From Macrosoma leucophasiata (taxonomy: Eukaryota; Arthropoda; Insecta; Lepidoptera; Hedylidae): a stretch of DNA of 64,000 nucleotides. Shown piece by piece: positions 18,971 to 30,960 of the stretch. Under the pieces are notes generated by a model, which ran no database searches, was not told the origin of the DNA, and saw only the letters and a program-made list of their open reading frames with translations. The stretch covers positions 9,610,001 to 9,674,000 of the forward strand of contig JAWQUS010000023.1 in the NCBI GenBank assembly GCA_036365455.1, read 5' to 3'. A program made the translations under genes and the position numbers. Every line of letters begins with the position of its first letter. Positions within the stretch are counted from its first letter, which is position 1.

Positions 18971-19013
<43 letters not shown>

Positions 19014-19065
19014 GGACATGGCGAAACTATAAGGGTTCCTTGTTTACTACGGAACCCTAAAAACG
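18620..19065. repeat. Lepidopteran dispersed repeat with an (ACAG)n run
   Basis: Contains a perfect tetranucleotide run (about nine ACAG units near 18977-19012) followed by GGCGAAACTATAAGGGTTCC and TACGGAACCCTAAAAA. This GGGTTCC end is typical of an abundant lepidopteran repeat. Related pieces lie at about 5190-5300, 37940-38100 and 56850-57035. Confidence 0.6.
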
Positions 19066-19545
19066 TCAAATGATAATATAAAAGATTATAAAAAACTGTT
19101 AAATTTTCCTACCATATTGATGAATTGCACTAACATAAATTATTGGAAAATTAACATAATTATTTCATTATACTTTAGCAACTGTTAAATAACTACATAA
19201 TGTTGGAAGCTGTTTATCTAACTTGTTTTTAATTATGAGTTATTGGCGGTTGTGACAATAATTTTATTCATAATTTACTGGGAAAGTAGGAACAATAAAT
19301 GCAAATTAGTTTTTTATACCGAATAAAGCCTGTGACGATTTCCATGACTATCATAGATTTATAGAAATTACATAAGGATGACTTACATAGATCAAGTAGA
19401 TATGTATACAATGATATACGTTCGCATGAATTTAGGCAAATAATATTTATATCATAAAGGGTTCCTTGTAGCAGGCGATACTATTGATGAAAGATTTTTA
19501 TCGGGGATATAACCAAAATTCGAGAAAGTTTCTTGTTTTTTTACT

Positions 19546-19990
19546 GGTGGTAGAGAGCCAGTGACAGAGCTCGTAGACACCACCGAATTTCCTAGTTTAG
19601 TAGTGTTGAGTGCTATCGTTTTCCGGTCTGGTGATAAATTTTCGGCACAGAGGTAGAATTTAGACCTCAGGCACACCGCGGACACTCCGCCAAAATTCTA
19701 TACAAACGCTTAATTTGGTCTCTATTACACAGACATCAATCAGTGACGTGTATTTACACGTTCACCTGTGTGCGTAGCACGTAGAAAATACCAACCGTAG
19801 CCCATAAGAAGGGAAGAGGTTGGATGATGCTGGGAAATCGGGCGGGACGTCGAAGTGTCCATTCTATACGTAGTATTATTACATATTCTTTGCCTCAGGA
19901 GTGGCAACGCATCTACAATGAAATAGTGACAGCAGTTACTTACCATCGATATAAACTGTATGCTTGTTTGGCATCTCATGAAATTTAAAA
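19546..19990 (+). repeat. Family A repeat interrupted by a family F element
   Basis: The left part is 19546-19671 and the right part 19893-19990 (GGAGTGGCAACGCATCTACA). The 221-bp family F insert sits between direct copies of CCTCAGG. Confidence 0.8.
19665..19899 (-). mobile_element. Family F element with 7-bp target duplication
   Basis: Body 19672-19892, reading CACACCGCGGACACTCCGCC to GTATTATTACATATTCTT, flanked by CCTCAGG at 19665-19671 and 19893-19899. It is the reverse complement of 12180-12413, inserted into a family A repeat. Confidence 0.85.
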
Positions 19991-20509
19991 AAATGCCTAG
20001 TATAAACATCCTATCATCACTTACTTCTCGATCCCGCGCCAGCCATGATGATAAGCCATTATCGTTGACGCTATCGAAAACGAAGCTACATTAGCTTCGT
20101 GAGTCATCATCGATATGCGACATGACTAATTATGAGGATGACAAGAAAATTCTGTAAATTGATTTCATTTTCTACACCGATAATAATTTTAATTAGTCCA
20201 TTGGGCCAGGACTTCAAGCTAAACCTACATCTGAGACACTTCCGAAGCTTATTTCATTAATACATTAAAGGTAATTAAAGTGTACGAATATTTATTTATT
20301 TTATTTTTATTTTTTACTTTATTGTACACCAATACATTAAAGAGACAAAAAAATAGAAGAAATAGACGAAACAAAAGGCGGTCTTATCACAAAACTGCAA
20401 TCTCTTCCAGACAACCTTTGGGTTTAGGAAACTGTGAAACTGTGAATTTTTTTTAATGTTGAAAACTAAAAGAATCAAGAAATTTAAAACAAAAATCAAA
20501 TGTCATATT

Positions 20510-20515
20510 TTTATT
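20510..20515 (-). terminator. Polyadenylation signal of CYB561D copy A
   Basis: AATAAA on the minus strand, 42 bases beyond the TAA of copy A. Confidence 0.6.
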
Positions 20516-20556
20516 AACAAAAACAAAGATCTTGCAGTTTTTAAGCATGAGAATAA

Positions 20557-20858
20557 TTAAAGTAGATTGCGCAGTTTTTTTGTAGTAGTTAACCAAAATT
20601 CAAGAGTTACTATGACTGTGAAAAGCCATGTAATTGCCATCAAAACAGGAATAACCCTGTCGTTGTTTGTCCAAACTTTGAATGAATGCTTATTGAAACC
20701 GAAGCAAAGAGAAGCGGCAGCGCAAAATAATGAAGCTGTTCCTGTGACGTAGTGAATTAGTTTTATCCAAAATGATCCACAATTTACTAATTTGTATGCA
20801 TACATTGCTAGTACTCCATTCAATATGCTTATTAAGCAAAAAATAAGTGCGGCTAGAC
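20557..20858 (-). CDS. CYB561D copy A, exon 3
   Basis: Acceptor ACGTTTCAG. It completes the Gly of HGELG and reads LAALIFCLISILNG, IKLIHYVTGTASLF and VLMAITWLFTVIVTL, then KKLRNLL and TAA. Last three helices and the fourth heme histidine. Confidence 0.92.
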
Positions 20859-23800
20859 CTGAAACGTAAAACAGCCTTGATTTTAGAGATATCTTATCTA
20901 TTTTTCGTACTATTCTGATCAAGGTGAAAGAATATTTTACATACTATTTGTTAACATAATAATATTGCAACATCAATATTTTTCTCTCATATTCTTTAAA
21001 GATAGAGATCACAATTTTCGTTTATTTCAAAATGTTGAGGTATTTCATTAAAATGAATTGTTTTATTATGCAGGCGTAATGTTCATAATATTTAATTAAT
21101 TGATTCAAAGGCAATCTATTACTTAATGATCGGTATGTTATTTATTACGAAAAAAATCAATAACATTTTACTGCTGAGTGCTAGTGACAGAGCTCAAGTG
21201 CGTTCATAAGCGATCTTGTGTCATGGAGGTTGTAACTGCAAATGCAGATAAGTGAGTATTGTAGTCTATACTCATCAAACGAAAACCCTTAGGTACCTAA
21301 AACACAACTTGTTGGCATCCCTGAGATCTTAACTTAGTTGTTTTGCTTCTGTGATGGGAGTTACAGGCCCTTAGGTATTTAATCGGAACTCCTTGGTTCC
21401 ATAACTGAACTAAGGAGTTCAGAACTATTTAACTAGTTCAACAACTTCTATTTGGCGGATAGATTATGTACCTAATGCGGTAGTGCATACGGTCTCGAGT
21501 ATCGTCACTGGACGTAGAGTACAAATGGCAGGAAAGGTTTCAGACGTCGACGAAAAGTTAATAATATAGTTAACTAGCAGACCCAACAGACTTCACCCTG
21601 TCAAAAAGATTTATAATTTGGCAGTTTTTTGTTCCTACCTGTTTTATAGTCGGGTTAATAAATTATCCTGAACAGAACCGTCACCCTGGTTTGACGTTAG
21701 GAACACACCTACATTGCTTAGACAACAGTGAGTGCTTGTAATTCAATATGAACATACAAAGGCAATAAAGCTCAAATTAACTCTATGTTTCAGTTAGAAA
21801 TTGTTTGTATGGGAAAAAAGGGCTAATTTTAGGGTTTTCCCATCAATTATTTGAATTTTTCTCACCGTAAAAACCATCCTTGAAATTCAACGAACGTTAA
21901 AAAAAAGAATTGGCCAAATTAGTCCCGGTGTTGTTAAGTTATGTGCTTACCAACACATTTTGCAATTCATTTTTATATTATAGATTAAAACAGGGATGTT
22001 AATACCAATAACAGAGTATGACCCGTTCGAGTTGTATTGAAGTCACAACCAACTGTTCTAGATTTAAAGTTCTAGAACATTTTCACTGCACTTCCAGTGT
22101 AGGAGCTCGAGGGCGTAGGTACCACCGCATTACCTAATCTATCTGCCGATAAATGGTAGCGTTCAGCACTAACGTGTTGCGGTTAGGTGGTAAATGGTAA
22201 TGTATATATACTAACTATGTAGATAACCCCCTAGTAACTATCACAGAGATATAAAGACATACTTAACAACTTAGATTTCAGGGTGGCAATACATCTGCAT
22301 TTTGACCTCTGGTTAGTGTTGATGTTGATAGGCTGCAATAATCATTTAACATTCTTGAACTGCATTCTTGTTTGCCATTTTGGTTAAATAAAATTTTGTA
22401 CGTCATCATTAGTAGGTAACAGAAAAAAGGAGAAAATTATGAGATTATGGGTTAGAATCCCACTGGAGAATTATTTCGTTCATCGAGATGCTGCAAACCT
22501 ATTTTTTCTAAATTATGATCTAGAGCAGTGATTCCCAAAAGTGGTCTTAAATTTGGGGGTCCACGATAATGGATCTCAACACATACACTGATAGTACCAA
22601 TTTACTTACATCAAACCAGTGATTCCCAAAGTGGTCCATGGGAGACTCGATGGAGGTCTACGTATGCGCGAATAAATAATGGAAGTATGGGAATGTGATA
22701 TAAATGTAGCAAGGACGGGGGTCCATAGAAACCAGAAAAAAATGTAAAGGGTCTACAAGAAAAAATAGTTTGGGAACCTCTGATCTAGAGAATATAATAT
22801 CCGCTAAATTGCCTATCAAAATATGGCTACAATATTTATTCTTACCAAGTTCTCCATGAACTGTATTGAAATTGACCGCTTTATCTTTGATTATAAGGAC
22901 GCTGCCTGTTGTTACCAATATTGCTCCAATAAGTTGGAATGTCCAATGCAGGTGCTTCTTGTACCTTCTTTTAATGTATATTGTCCAGCTGTTATGTTGA
23001 GATAGTACTACAATTCCTTGGGACATGAAAAATTGATACTGAAACAAATGTTACATGAATAGTCAATAACTTATTTTATAAGAACATTATGAACAATGAT
23101 CGGCTTTTGAAAATGGAAAAATTACTCATGTCCTATAGGGGATGAGCCTATTGCCATTAATTATATTACGAATTCTAATGGTGCCACTGAGCACCTTTTA
23201 CTCGAAATATTTTCAATGCATACTTAAACTTACTGGTGGTAGAGCTCCAGTGACGGAGCTCGCGGGCGTAGGCACCACCGCATTACCTAATATACTTGCC
23301 GCTAAATGGTAGTGTTCAGCACTATCGTGTTCCGGTCAGGTGGTAATGTACGGCCCTGTAATTTCCGGCACAGAGGCATAACACCTAAGGCCTCAGGAGT
23401 GGTAACGCATCTGCATTTTGACCTCGGTCTTTGTGTAGGTGTCTATAGGCTGCAGTCGTCACTTAACACCAATGTGAACTGCATGCTTGTTTACCACTTC
23501 CATTACATAAAAAAAAAAACAAAAAGCGGGAAAAAAGCGTAGCTACCTACTCACAGTTCACATTGACAGTAGGTAAGTAAAAGTGTACGTAGCCTTATCA
23601 AAACATCAACATCAAACATTTCTATATGTAGATGCATTGTGTATGCGTGTCAAAACGTAAACGTGTAAACGGTAGCGCTGAACGCTACCATTTAGCGGCA
23701 AGTACCTACTAGATTAGGCGATGCGGTGGTGGCTACGCCCTTTATCTCCGGTTCTGGAGACTTGCCAATTACATATGATTCAAAACATAGAGCAAAACGG

Positions 23801-26800
23801 GCCACCGGCCGACCGGAGGGGAGTAGCCATAGCGTTTATTACCGATGCAAATCAGTCTGTCATTTTTTGCGGGGGGAAATACGTGTGACACACACACACA
23901 ACAAAAGTCGTCTATTAGGTACTACGAAACTCACACCTTGACTTTAACAAAATACATAAACGATTTCAGAGGGGAAAGCCTACGTATGGCTACACCCCTC
24001 CGGTCCGCCACGGCTGGTGGCCCGTGTTGCTCTATGACTCAAAATAACGTGACTAGCAAAATGTGGATTTTTGTATGAATTGTAAAGATAAATTGAAATT
24101 TGAGCTTTGAAATGCGTCAGTTATATACGGATGTATAGATAGCATTGCATTAGGCACCTTATCTGTTCGAAGGCAATTTTCACCACTTCTCTGTTTCTGT
24201 TATCTGATAATACTCGGCCTTACAATTAGATACTTTTATCGTCAGAGTTTTATCATGTTTAGCATTCCAAATTTAGTAAGAGATTTCAGTACGAAAACAT
24301 ACAGCAATATAAGTATAGTGATTTTTTTAGCATTCATTAATTGATGGTTTTTTATTTCGTCCTGGCTATAGTAAAATAGATGTATCTGTGTATGATAGAT
24401 GATATCAGATGATGATAAATGTATCATGGTTGTGATGATGATCATCATCAATGACCTTTTTACACCTAATGATTGGTTCTCGTGAGCTACATTTATTGAT
24501 ATAAAACTATTTTTACAGATACCTATATCTATTATGAACCCAGGACCCTAAAGTAGCAGTAGTGGCGTATGCCGTTATTAGTCTATTAATAGTTACTAAG
24601 TAGGTTAATAATCAACGCCGGATAAAGCCGTTGCGGGACCCGTAGCAAATGTGACCACTAGGCCCTAGAGTTACATTGCCTACTGAAATTTAGGATGTAA
24701 ATAAATCAGAACATTTACAAAAAGGAATCGAAAACAATAATAGAAGATTCACGTCATTTCTGTAAGTATTGTGGTATTGCCAACTTGTAACATAATAATA
24801 TACCTATATAATTACAGTGTGGCCAACGCTCACTTTGAGAATAGCTAAGGTATAGGTATTACATATTTTACATATTTGTGGTATTTTTTGAGCACAGGCG
24901 CGGGGCCCCACTAAGTGACTGCCTGGCATTTTTTGAATATTTGTACAAAATTAAGGATAATTACTCTTGTATATGGGACTTACCGGCTACATTTTACGGC
25001 TCAAACCTGAACTTAAGAGTAGAGGGTACTCTTTTCAGTCTACCAGACTTTGTCCTAATTCGCAACGATCGCATAGGTAAACGAGCCGGGGGTGTTGCGA
25101 TATATTTGCGTAGCAACATACCTTTTAAAATCCTCACATCTTCTCTTCCTCTTTATGCAGAAAATCCTGAATACATTTTTATTGAAATAATTGTCAAAGG
25201 CGTGAAGGCTGTTCTCGGTGTTAGTTATTGTCCTCCCACTATCGATTATTTTTCTTCTATAGATAATCTCCTTTCCTCACTTTCTTCAGAGTACAAACAT
25301 CTCATAATCATGGGTGACTTTAATACTGACTTGTTAAAATGTAATTCTCGATCTCGCACGCTGATGTCGATCCTCGAGTCATCAAATTTATCCCTTCTCA
25401 ATTTCAACCCTACGCATCACAATATTGAATCTGATGACTCTTGGCTCGACCTCATTCTTACCACTATAGTCGATAAAGTTACCAATTTTGGCCAATTTGA
25501 AGCACCGGGCTTATCGAGACATGATTTACTATATTTATGCTATAATATTAGAGCTCCTAAGTTACGTCCGCAAATTGTGTTTCTGCGTAATTTTGCAAAA
25601 ATGAAAATGGAATAACTGTAAAGAGATGCGATGTCTATTAATTGGGATGAAGTAGAACTTAAGACTACGGTTGATGAGAAAGTTTTATTTCTTAATAGGT
25701 CTATTTTGAATTTATACGATATCCATGCTCCACTTCATGCTGTCCGTATCAAACGTTCTCCGGCGCCTTAGATTACCCGAGGTGTACGGATGGCGATGAC
25801 TCGTCGCGATAGAGCCTTTCGAACCCATAAAAGGGAGCGTACTGACGTAAACTGGGATGTGTATAAGCAGGCAAGAAACCGTTGTAATCAAATGGTAAGG
25901 ACAGCCAAACGCCGTTTCACCCATGACAACATTATGCATTCTTCACCAGCTGACGTATGGAAGTTTCTAAAATCTATTGGATTCACTAAGTCATCTCCCA
26001 ATTTTGCCACTCTAAATTTATCTCTGAATGAACTTAATCCCTTTTTCGTTAAAGTCTCGTCACTTGACCAAAATATTAAATCTGACACCCTTCTTTATCT
26101 TGCTTCCATACCAAATCTCACTAATCACATTTTCTCCTTCTCTCCTGTATCTATTGACGAGGTTTCAAAAATCTTCAATTCTCTCAAATCCAAAGCTGTT
26201 GGCCATGATGAAGTTGGTCGTACGATGTTAGTTCCACTGTTAAATTATATCTTGCCATCGATTATCCACATAATCAATTTCTCCCTGCTATCTGGAACCT
26301 TTCCATCAATCTGGCGTAATGCTTTTATAACTCCCATTCCCAAAATCTCCAATCCCAGTCTGGTCAACCATTTTAGACCAATTTCCATTTTACCTTTCCT
26401 CTCTAAGATTTTGGAGGTCGTGGTTCACTCTCAATTTAGTAAATACATCCTTGAACACGACCTCATATGCCCATTCCAATCTGGTTTTAGACCTGGCCAC
26501 AGCACTTCAACAGCTCTCCTCAAGGTGATCGAAGATGTCAGGTCCGGTATGGAACATGCTCAATTAATTGTACTTGTCCTCATAGACTTCTCTAATGCAT
26601 TTAATGCCGTTGACTATGACATCTTAATTGCCATCCTCTCGAAAATTGGAACCTCGTCATTAGTCAAGGAATGGTTTTCCTCTTATCTTCGAGCCCGTCA
26701 GCAGGCAGTCCGTGTCGACCGTGATTCGTCTGACTGGCATGACCTGTTCGCTGGCGTGCCTCAAGGCGGAATTATTTCTCCTTTATTGTTTTCGCTATTC

Positions 26801-28793
26801 ATAAACTCTGTCACTTTCAACCTCAAATGTCCTTACCATTTGTATGCTGATGATCTACAGAATTATGCTCAAGCGCATTACGACAATAATGATAGCGTTA
26901 TTGACTCACTTAATGCTGACCTAGTAGCACTCTCTGTGTGGAGTTAAAAGTTTGGTATTTCAGTGAATCCCAGCAAATGCCAAGCTATTGTTTTAAGCAG
27001 TCGTTATCACATTAGCAAGATTAATTTAAACAACCTACCACCTTTACTTCTCGACAATATTCAAATCGCAATTTCACATAATGTTAAGGACTTGGGCTTA
27101 CATCTGGACGATACTCTTAATTGGGACTTCCAAGTCACCAATATTTGTAAAAACGTTACTGCCTCACTACGTTCTCTTTATAGGTTCAAGGATTTTCTAC
27201 CGTCTAAAACTAAACTTCTCTTGGTACAATCACTCATTCTTCCAGTCATTGATTATGCAGATGATTGTTACTCTGACGTATCTCAAGAACTTTTAAACAA
27301 ATTAGATCGTTTACTAAACAACTGCATTCGGTTTATTTACGGGCTCCGTAAGTACGATCACGTCTCATTTTACCGCGCCAAACTTAAATGGCTTTTCATT
27401 CGGCAGCGAAGGTCCATGCGGATTCTTTGTCTTCTTTTTTCCATTCTTCACGATCCACGTTCTCCCCATTATGTAAAAAACAAATTTAAATTTCTTGGTG
27501 ATTCCCATAATTTTAACCTCCGTTCCACAGATAACCTCATCCTAGAAATCCCTTCCCACCGTACTGGCTTCATCTCCAACTCTTTCACCGTCACAGCTAT
27601 CAAGCTCTGGAACACGCTTCCCGCCCAAATTAAAAATGCTCCGAGTAAGTTGACGTTCAAACATCATCTTCGTAACTATTTCTTAAAAACATCGCCGTAG
27701 ACATGTAACTTCGCTCGTTATCATTTCACTTTGCTCATCATCGTTATCGTATTTGTTATCTTTTTTATTGGTCGTTATTTTCGCAATTATCTAAATGTAT
27801 GTATACATATGTACTTATTTATACATATATACCTATATTCATATATTTATTTATATATATTATATATATGTATCCTGTATCTATTTTCTATTATCTTTTT
27901 GTATAAATATTATGTATTTACGATATGTATAAGTATTTTATTTTTAAGTAATTTCTCCTAATTGTTTTTTTTAAGATCTCCGCGCCTAGTTCGTTGTTTT
28001 CGATTCTACCCAAAAGTTGACTGGTAGATAATGCCTTCTAGTTGCATTAAGTCCGCCTTTTGTACAACATTGTATTTGTGCAATAAAGTTAAATAAATAA
28101 ATTTTAGTTACGTTTGATAATTTTATTTGATAAACTATGATTTCAGCTAGTCAATAAAAAAAATCATGAAAAAAGATGTAAAAACTAAGGAAATATCGTA
28201 AAAAACTGCAGCAAGTCACGCGTATTTAATATATATTTTTTTAAAACTCATTAAAAAAAAACGAAGCCGGTAAGTCCCATATAAAAGAGTTATCCTTAAT
28301 TTTGTACAAATATTCCAAAAACGCCGGGCGGTCACTTATCCCTGGGACACTTAGTATATTCATCCGATTGGGTATATAACTATAGGTACCTACGTGTCCC
28401 CTGATGTGACTGAAGCACCATTTCTACACATTGTCGCTCGAATTGTTAGTATTATATTGGAGTATCATCAAGATGTATTTTATGTACTATCAGTAAACTG
28501 GCCGCTTGACCATAATGGTCTGACTATAAAAGCTATACTGATTTGGCAAAGCGGAGAGATCTGTCGAAATTTCGTGTTGACTTTTAACTCACCCCCAAAA
28601 CACAAAGTATGATGTGCCAATGAAAAGCACTGAGTGTTGGTGTATTGCACGAATACAACAAACATACGAACACAGTCAACGCTATGAGGATATTGGCCAA
28701 AACGTTAAGTATCACTAACACAGTTTTCAGCAAACCACTATCTTTTAATCTCACATCATTGTAATGTCTTGGTGCGTTCGACAAGTTGTCCAT
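20557..28793 (-). CDS. Cytochrome b561 domain protein (CYB561D2-type), copy A, complete
   Basis: Membrane ascorbate-dependent di-heme reductase, paralogue of copy B next door. Three exons on the minus strand (28593-28793, 22846-23038, 20557-20858) give 696 nt, 231 residues. Heme histidines His60 (HWHIILCVLG), His98 (HLHWTFQ), His128 (NTVHGELG) and His167 (IKLIHYVTG) are all present. The N terminus (MDNLSNAPRHYNDVRLKDSG) is polar and not proline-rich, so the two proteins differ most in their cytosolic tails. Exon 2 is 193 bp in both genes. Intron 1 is about 5.5 kb because of a decayed LINE, a MITE and family A repeats. An AATAAA lies 42 bases after the stop. A TATATAA lies about 80 bases upstream of the ATG, not clearly functional. 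Confidence 0.92.
20923..22845. other. Intron 2 of CYB561D copy A; family A repeats
   Basis: Holds a degraded family A copy on the minus strand (about 21310-21515), one on the plus strand (about 22090-22390), and a repeated CAGTGATTCCCAAAAGTGGT phrase (near 22527 and 22618). That phrase marks a short tandem duplication. No exon recognised. Confidence 0.6.
22846..23038 (-). CDS. CYB561D copy A, exon 2
   Basis: Acceptor ATTTGTTTCAG, donor GTAAGA. It encodes YQFFMSQGIVVLSQ, HLHWTFQLIGAILVTTG and NFNTVHGELG. It carries two of the four heme histidines and the helix 2-3 hairpin. Same length and phases as copy B. Confidence 0.93.
23233..23520 (+). repeat. Family A repeat, full length
   Basis: One of the cleanest copies: it begins ACTGGTGGTAGAGCTCCAGT and ends ACTTCCATTACATAAAAAAA. 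It can serve as a reference for the family together with 61231-61525 and 55405-55690. Confidence 0.85.
23786..24036. mobile_element. MITE family E
   Basis: Starts CATAGAGCAAAACGGGCCAC and ends GGCCCGTGTTGCTCTATG. Internal deletion compared with the 33483-33818 copy. Lies in intron 1 of CYB561D copy A. Confidence 0.85.
24878..28110 (+). mobile_element. Non-LTR retrotransposon (CR1/Jockey type), decayed
   Basis: A single long frame contains an AP endonuclease part (RAGGVAIYLRSNIPF; MGDFNTDL at 25310) and a reverse transcriptase (LIVLVLIDFSNAFNAVDYD, GVPQGGIISPLLF, LYADDLQNYAQ at about 26843), then the C-terminal region up to 27700. In-frame stops at 25613, 25619, 25769 and 26945 show it is dead. 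The 3' UTR is very AT-rich (27735-27960), and the end is AATAAAGTTAAATAAATAAA at about 28082-28103, a tail typical of such elements. 5' truncated. Sits antisense in intron 1 of CYB561D copy A. Confidence 0.85.
28262..28345 (-). repeat. Inverted copy of the LINE's 5' segment
   Basis: The reverse complement of about 24905-24990 (TTTGTACAAAATTAAGGATA is shared), lying just past the LINE's 3' end with about 85-90% identity by eye. It is either a separate insertion or a rearranged piece of the same element. Confidence 0.7.
28593..28793 (-). CDS. CYB561D copy A, exon 1 with start codon
   Basis: ATG at 28791-28793 (minus strand), donor GTGAGT, 67 codons, phase 0 end. It encodes the polar N terminus, first membrane helix (VLVILNVLANILIALTVFVC) and FHWHIILCVLG with the first heme histidine. 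Confidence 0.92.
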
Positions 28794-29087
28794 ATTAAAT
28801 ACTTATATGATTGAAGCTACTTGACCGAAAACTTGTACGATAAGAACCATCGTTTCTAACTGAAGCCTGCGTTATATAGCTTTCTATTTAAAAATACTCT
28901 TGATTGCAGTTTATTTAATACTCGAGTGTAGTAGCAGATAGTAGTTAACTGTCAATATTTTCAAGGTGAAGTGAAATGATTCGAGAAGTGCCGGTTGTTA
29001 CAATAATCGACGACAAGCCGTTGGTCACGGATTTGATAACTAGATACTCTTGAGTTTACTCAAATCACACAATGTAGAAGGAAAACG

Positions 29088-29242
29088 TAACTTCACGCCT
29101 GTAATCCCCAAAAAGGTAGGCAGAGGTAAATGCATGCACTGACTGGGATACTTCCAGAAAATGGAAATATCCCGACAGAACTAGATATAAGGGACTTTAC
29201 ACCGTTATTGTTGTTCTGATATCGCCCGACCCGGGAATCGAG
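29088..29242 (-). mobile_element. Family B SINE, internally deleted
   Basis: Reversed family B 3' end (TTCACGCCTGTAATCCCC) through GACCCGGGAATCG at the head. It lacks the middle part present at 2633-2942. Confidence 0.75.
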
Positions 29243-29696
29243 AATGCTACTTAGCATTAAGTCCGCCTCATGTTACATTTTTGTGCTTGAAAGTACACAC
29301 ACTTATGTAACAAGTGGGCAACTGTTGAATCCTTACGATTTCCAACACTTTTCCATACCTATAAAAAATGTAATAGTGGTCCATTTCAAGGATTGTCTTT
29401 GTACTATTTATGGAAAGAGGACTTTAGAAAAACCTCATTTGGGTATGTTGAAGAAGGACCTGAGAGTAATTACACTAATGATGCCTTCGTTCTAGAAGTG
29501 TGCAAGTAATTAGTGCCACACTCACTGCATCGGGGACAACTAAACAATCTGTACTAAGTACAGATCTGTGGCTTTTTGTAAAATGTCTATGAGCATCAGT
29601 CTATTATGTTGCATCTGTTTTCTCGTTGATACCTAAGCAGATAGTAGTAAAATATTATTCATGTAAATTACGACAAATTATTATCACACTCTTAAC

Positions 29697-30000
29697 TGCC
29701 TCGGTAGCCTAGCGGTAGCAGGCCACTACTACTACGCTGAGGTCCTGTGTTCGATTGCCAGGTCGTGGGATATCAGAGATAATGGTGTGAAGTCCTTTAT
29801 CTCTGGTTCTATTGGGATTTTTCCATTTTCTGGAAATTTAGTCCCCGTACCTCGAAGTTTGGTAATGTGCCCGGAGATGTCAACAGACTGTTACATGAGC
29901 CAAAACGTAACCGGCGAATCGTGGGTATTTGCGTGTATGCTTGAATGCATGCATTTACCTCTGCCTACCCCTTCAGGGATTACAGGCGTGAAGTTACTTA
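29697..30000 (+). mobile_element. Family B SINE, near full length
   Basis: tRNA-like head CCTCGGTAGCCTAGCGGTAG, then box-B-like TGTTCGATTGCC, body to GGGATTACAGGCGTGAAGTT. Same length as the target-duplication-defined copy at 2633-2942. Confidence 0.85.
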
Positions 30001-30574
30001 TTTTTATTATTACATATTATAGTCATTCAGTCAGGCAACCACTTGCGCCGCGACGTGACGACCCCACCGCCCACTAGCGGAAGATTTTTTTTTCTACTGT
30101 AACGATATTCTTTCACTAGTGCAGTCAGTCAACCGAACGATGACGGTCAAACCATGCCAAGGTGGTGGTGGTAATAAGTGTAATGACGCAAGATGAACAG
30201 CAGCATCCTGCGGTAAAACTACCGCTACTGTAATCGCCAATCCGCATGGCAAGCGTGGCGATTATGGCTTGTAAGCGGCTGTGGTCTTGATAATGATGAT
30301 GATGAAATTATAGCCAACAGTGCTTTTATACATCAACTTTCTGTTTCGGTCCCATACAGGAGCCCGTTAAGCGGTGTACAGTGCCTATCTGCGCGCAAAA
30401 CATAAAAAAAATCCTTTACCGTTAGGAACCGAATATCGTGTAAAAGAAAGGTTACATCTATACAAATAAATAAAATTGGATTGTCTGTTTGTAATATTAA
30501 AAAAACCGCTTTTTACTAAATGCCACACTTGTATACACGGTACATATACCAAAACCACATTTTTTTCAATTTTT

Positions 30575-30960
30575 GTCAGTCTGTCTGTCTGTCTGTCTGT
30601 TTGGTGGGGCTAATCTTGGGAACGGCTGGACCGATTTTGACGGGACTTTCACTGGCAGATAGCTGATATGATAAGGAGTAACTTAGGCTACTTTTATCTC
30701 CATACATCCATACATACATACATACATACCTACATACAATAAGTAGAATTGGAGTGTATCCGACTTTGACGGGACTTCCACGGGTAGGTAGCTGATGTAA
30801 TAAGGAGTAACTTAGGCTACTTTCATCTCCATATATCCATACATACCTACATACGTACATACATACCTACATACAAATAAGTAGAATTGGAGTGTATCCG
30901 ACTTTGACGGGACTTCCACGGGTAGGTAGCTGATGTACTAAGGAGTAACTTAGCCTATTT
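30575..30960 (+). repeat. CTGT run followed by about 2.5 tandem units of about 130 bp
   Basis: After a (CTGT)n run at about 30578-30602, a unit with GACTTTGACGGGACTTCCAC, AAGGAGTAACTTAGGCTACT and CATACATAC motifs recurs at about 30630, 30765 and 30897. Confidence 0.8.

Noticed and set aside
23306..23542. Open frames inside family A repeats (also 61306-61554)
   Set aside because: The same short frame recurs in clean copies but is broken in most others, so it is a by-product of the repeat sequence and not a conserved gene.
28872..28878. TATA box for CYB561D copy A
   Set aside because: TATATAA is present, but the nearest initiator-like TCAGT is too close for normal spacing, so I did not list a promoter.
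30578..30602. Possible CRISPR-like or telomeric array
   Set aside because: Simple CTGT microsatellite; no spacers and no TTAGG runs in the window.
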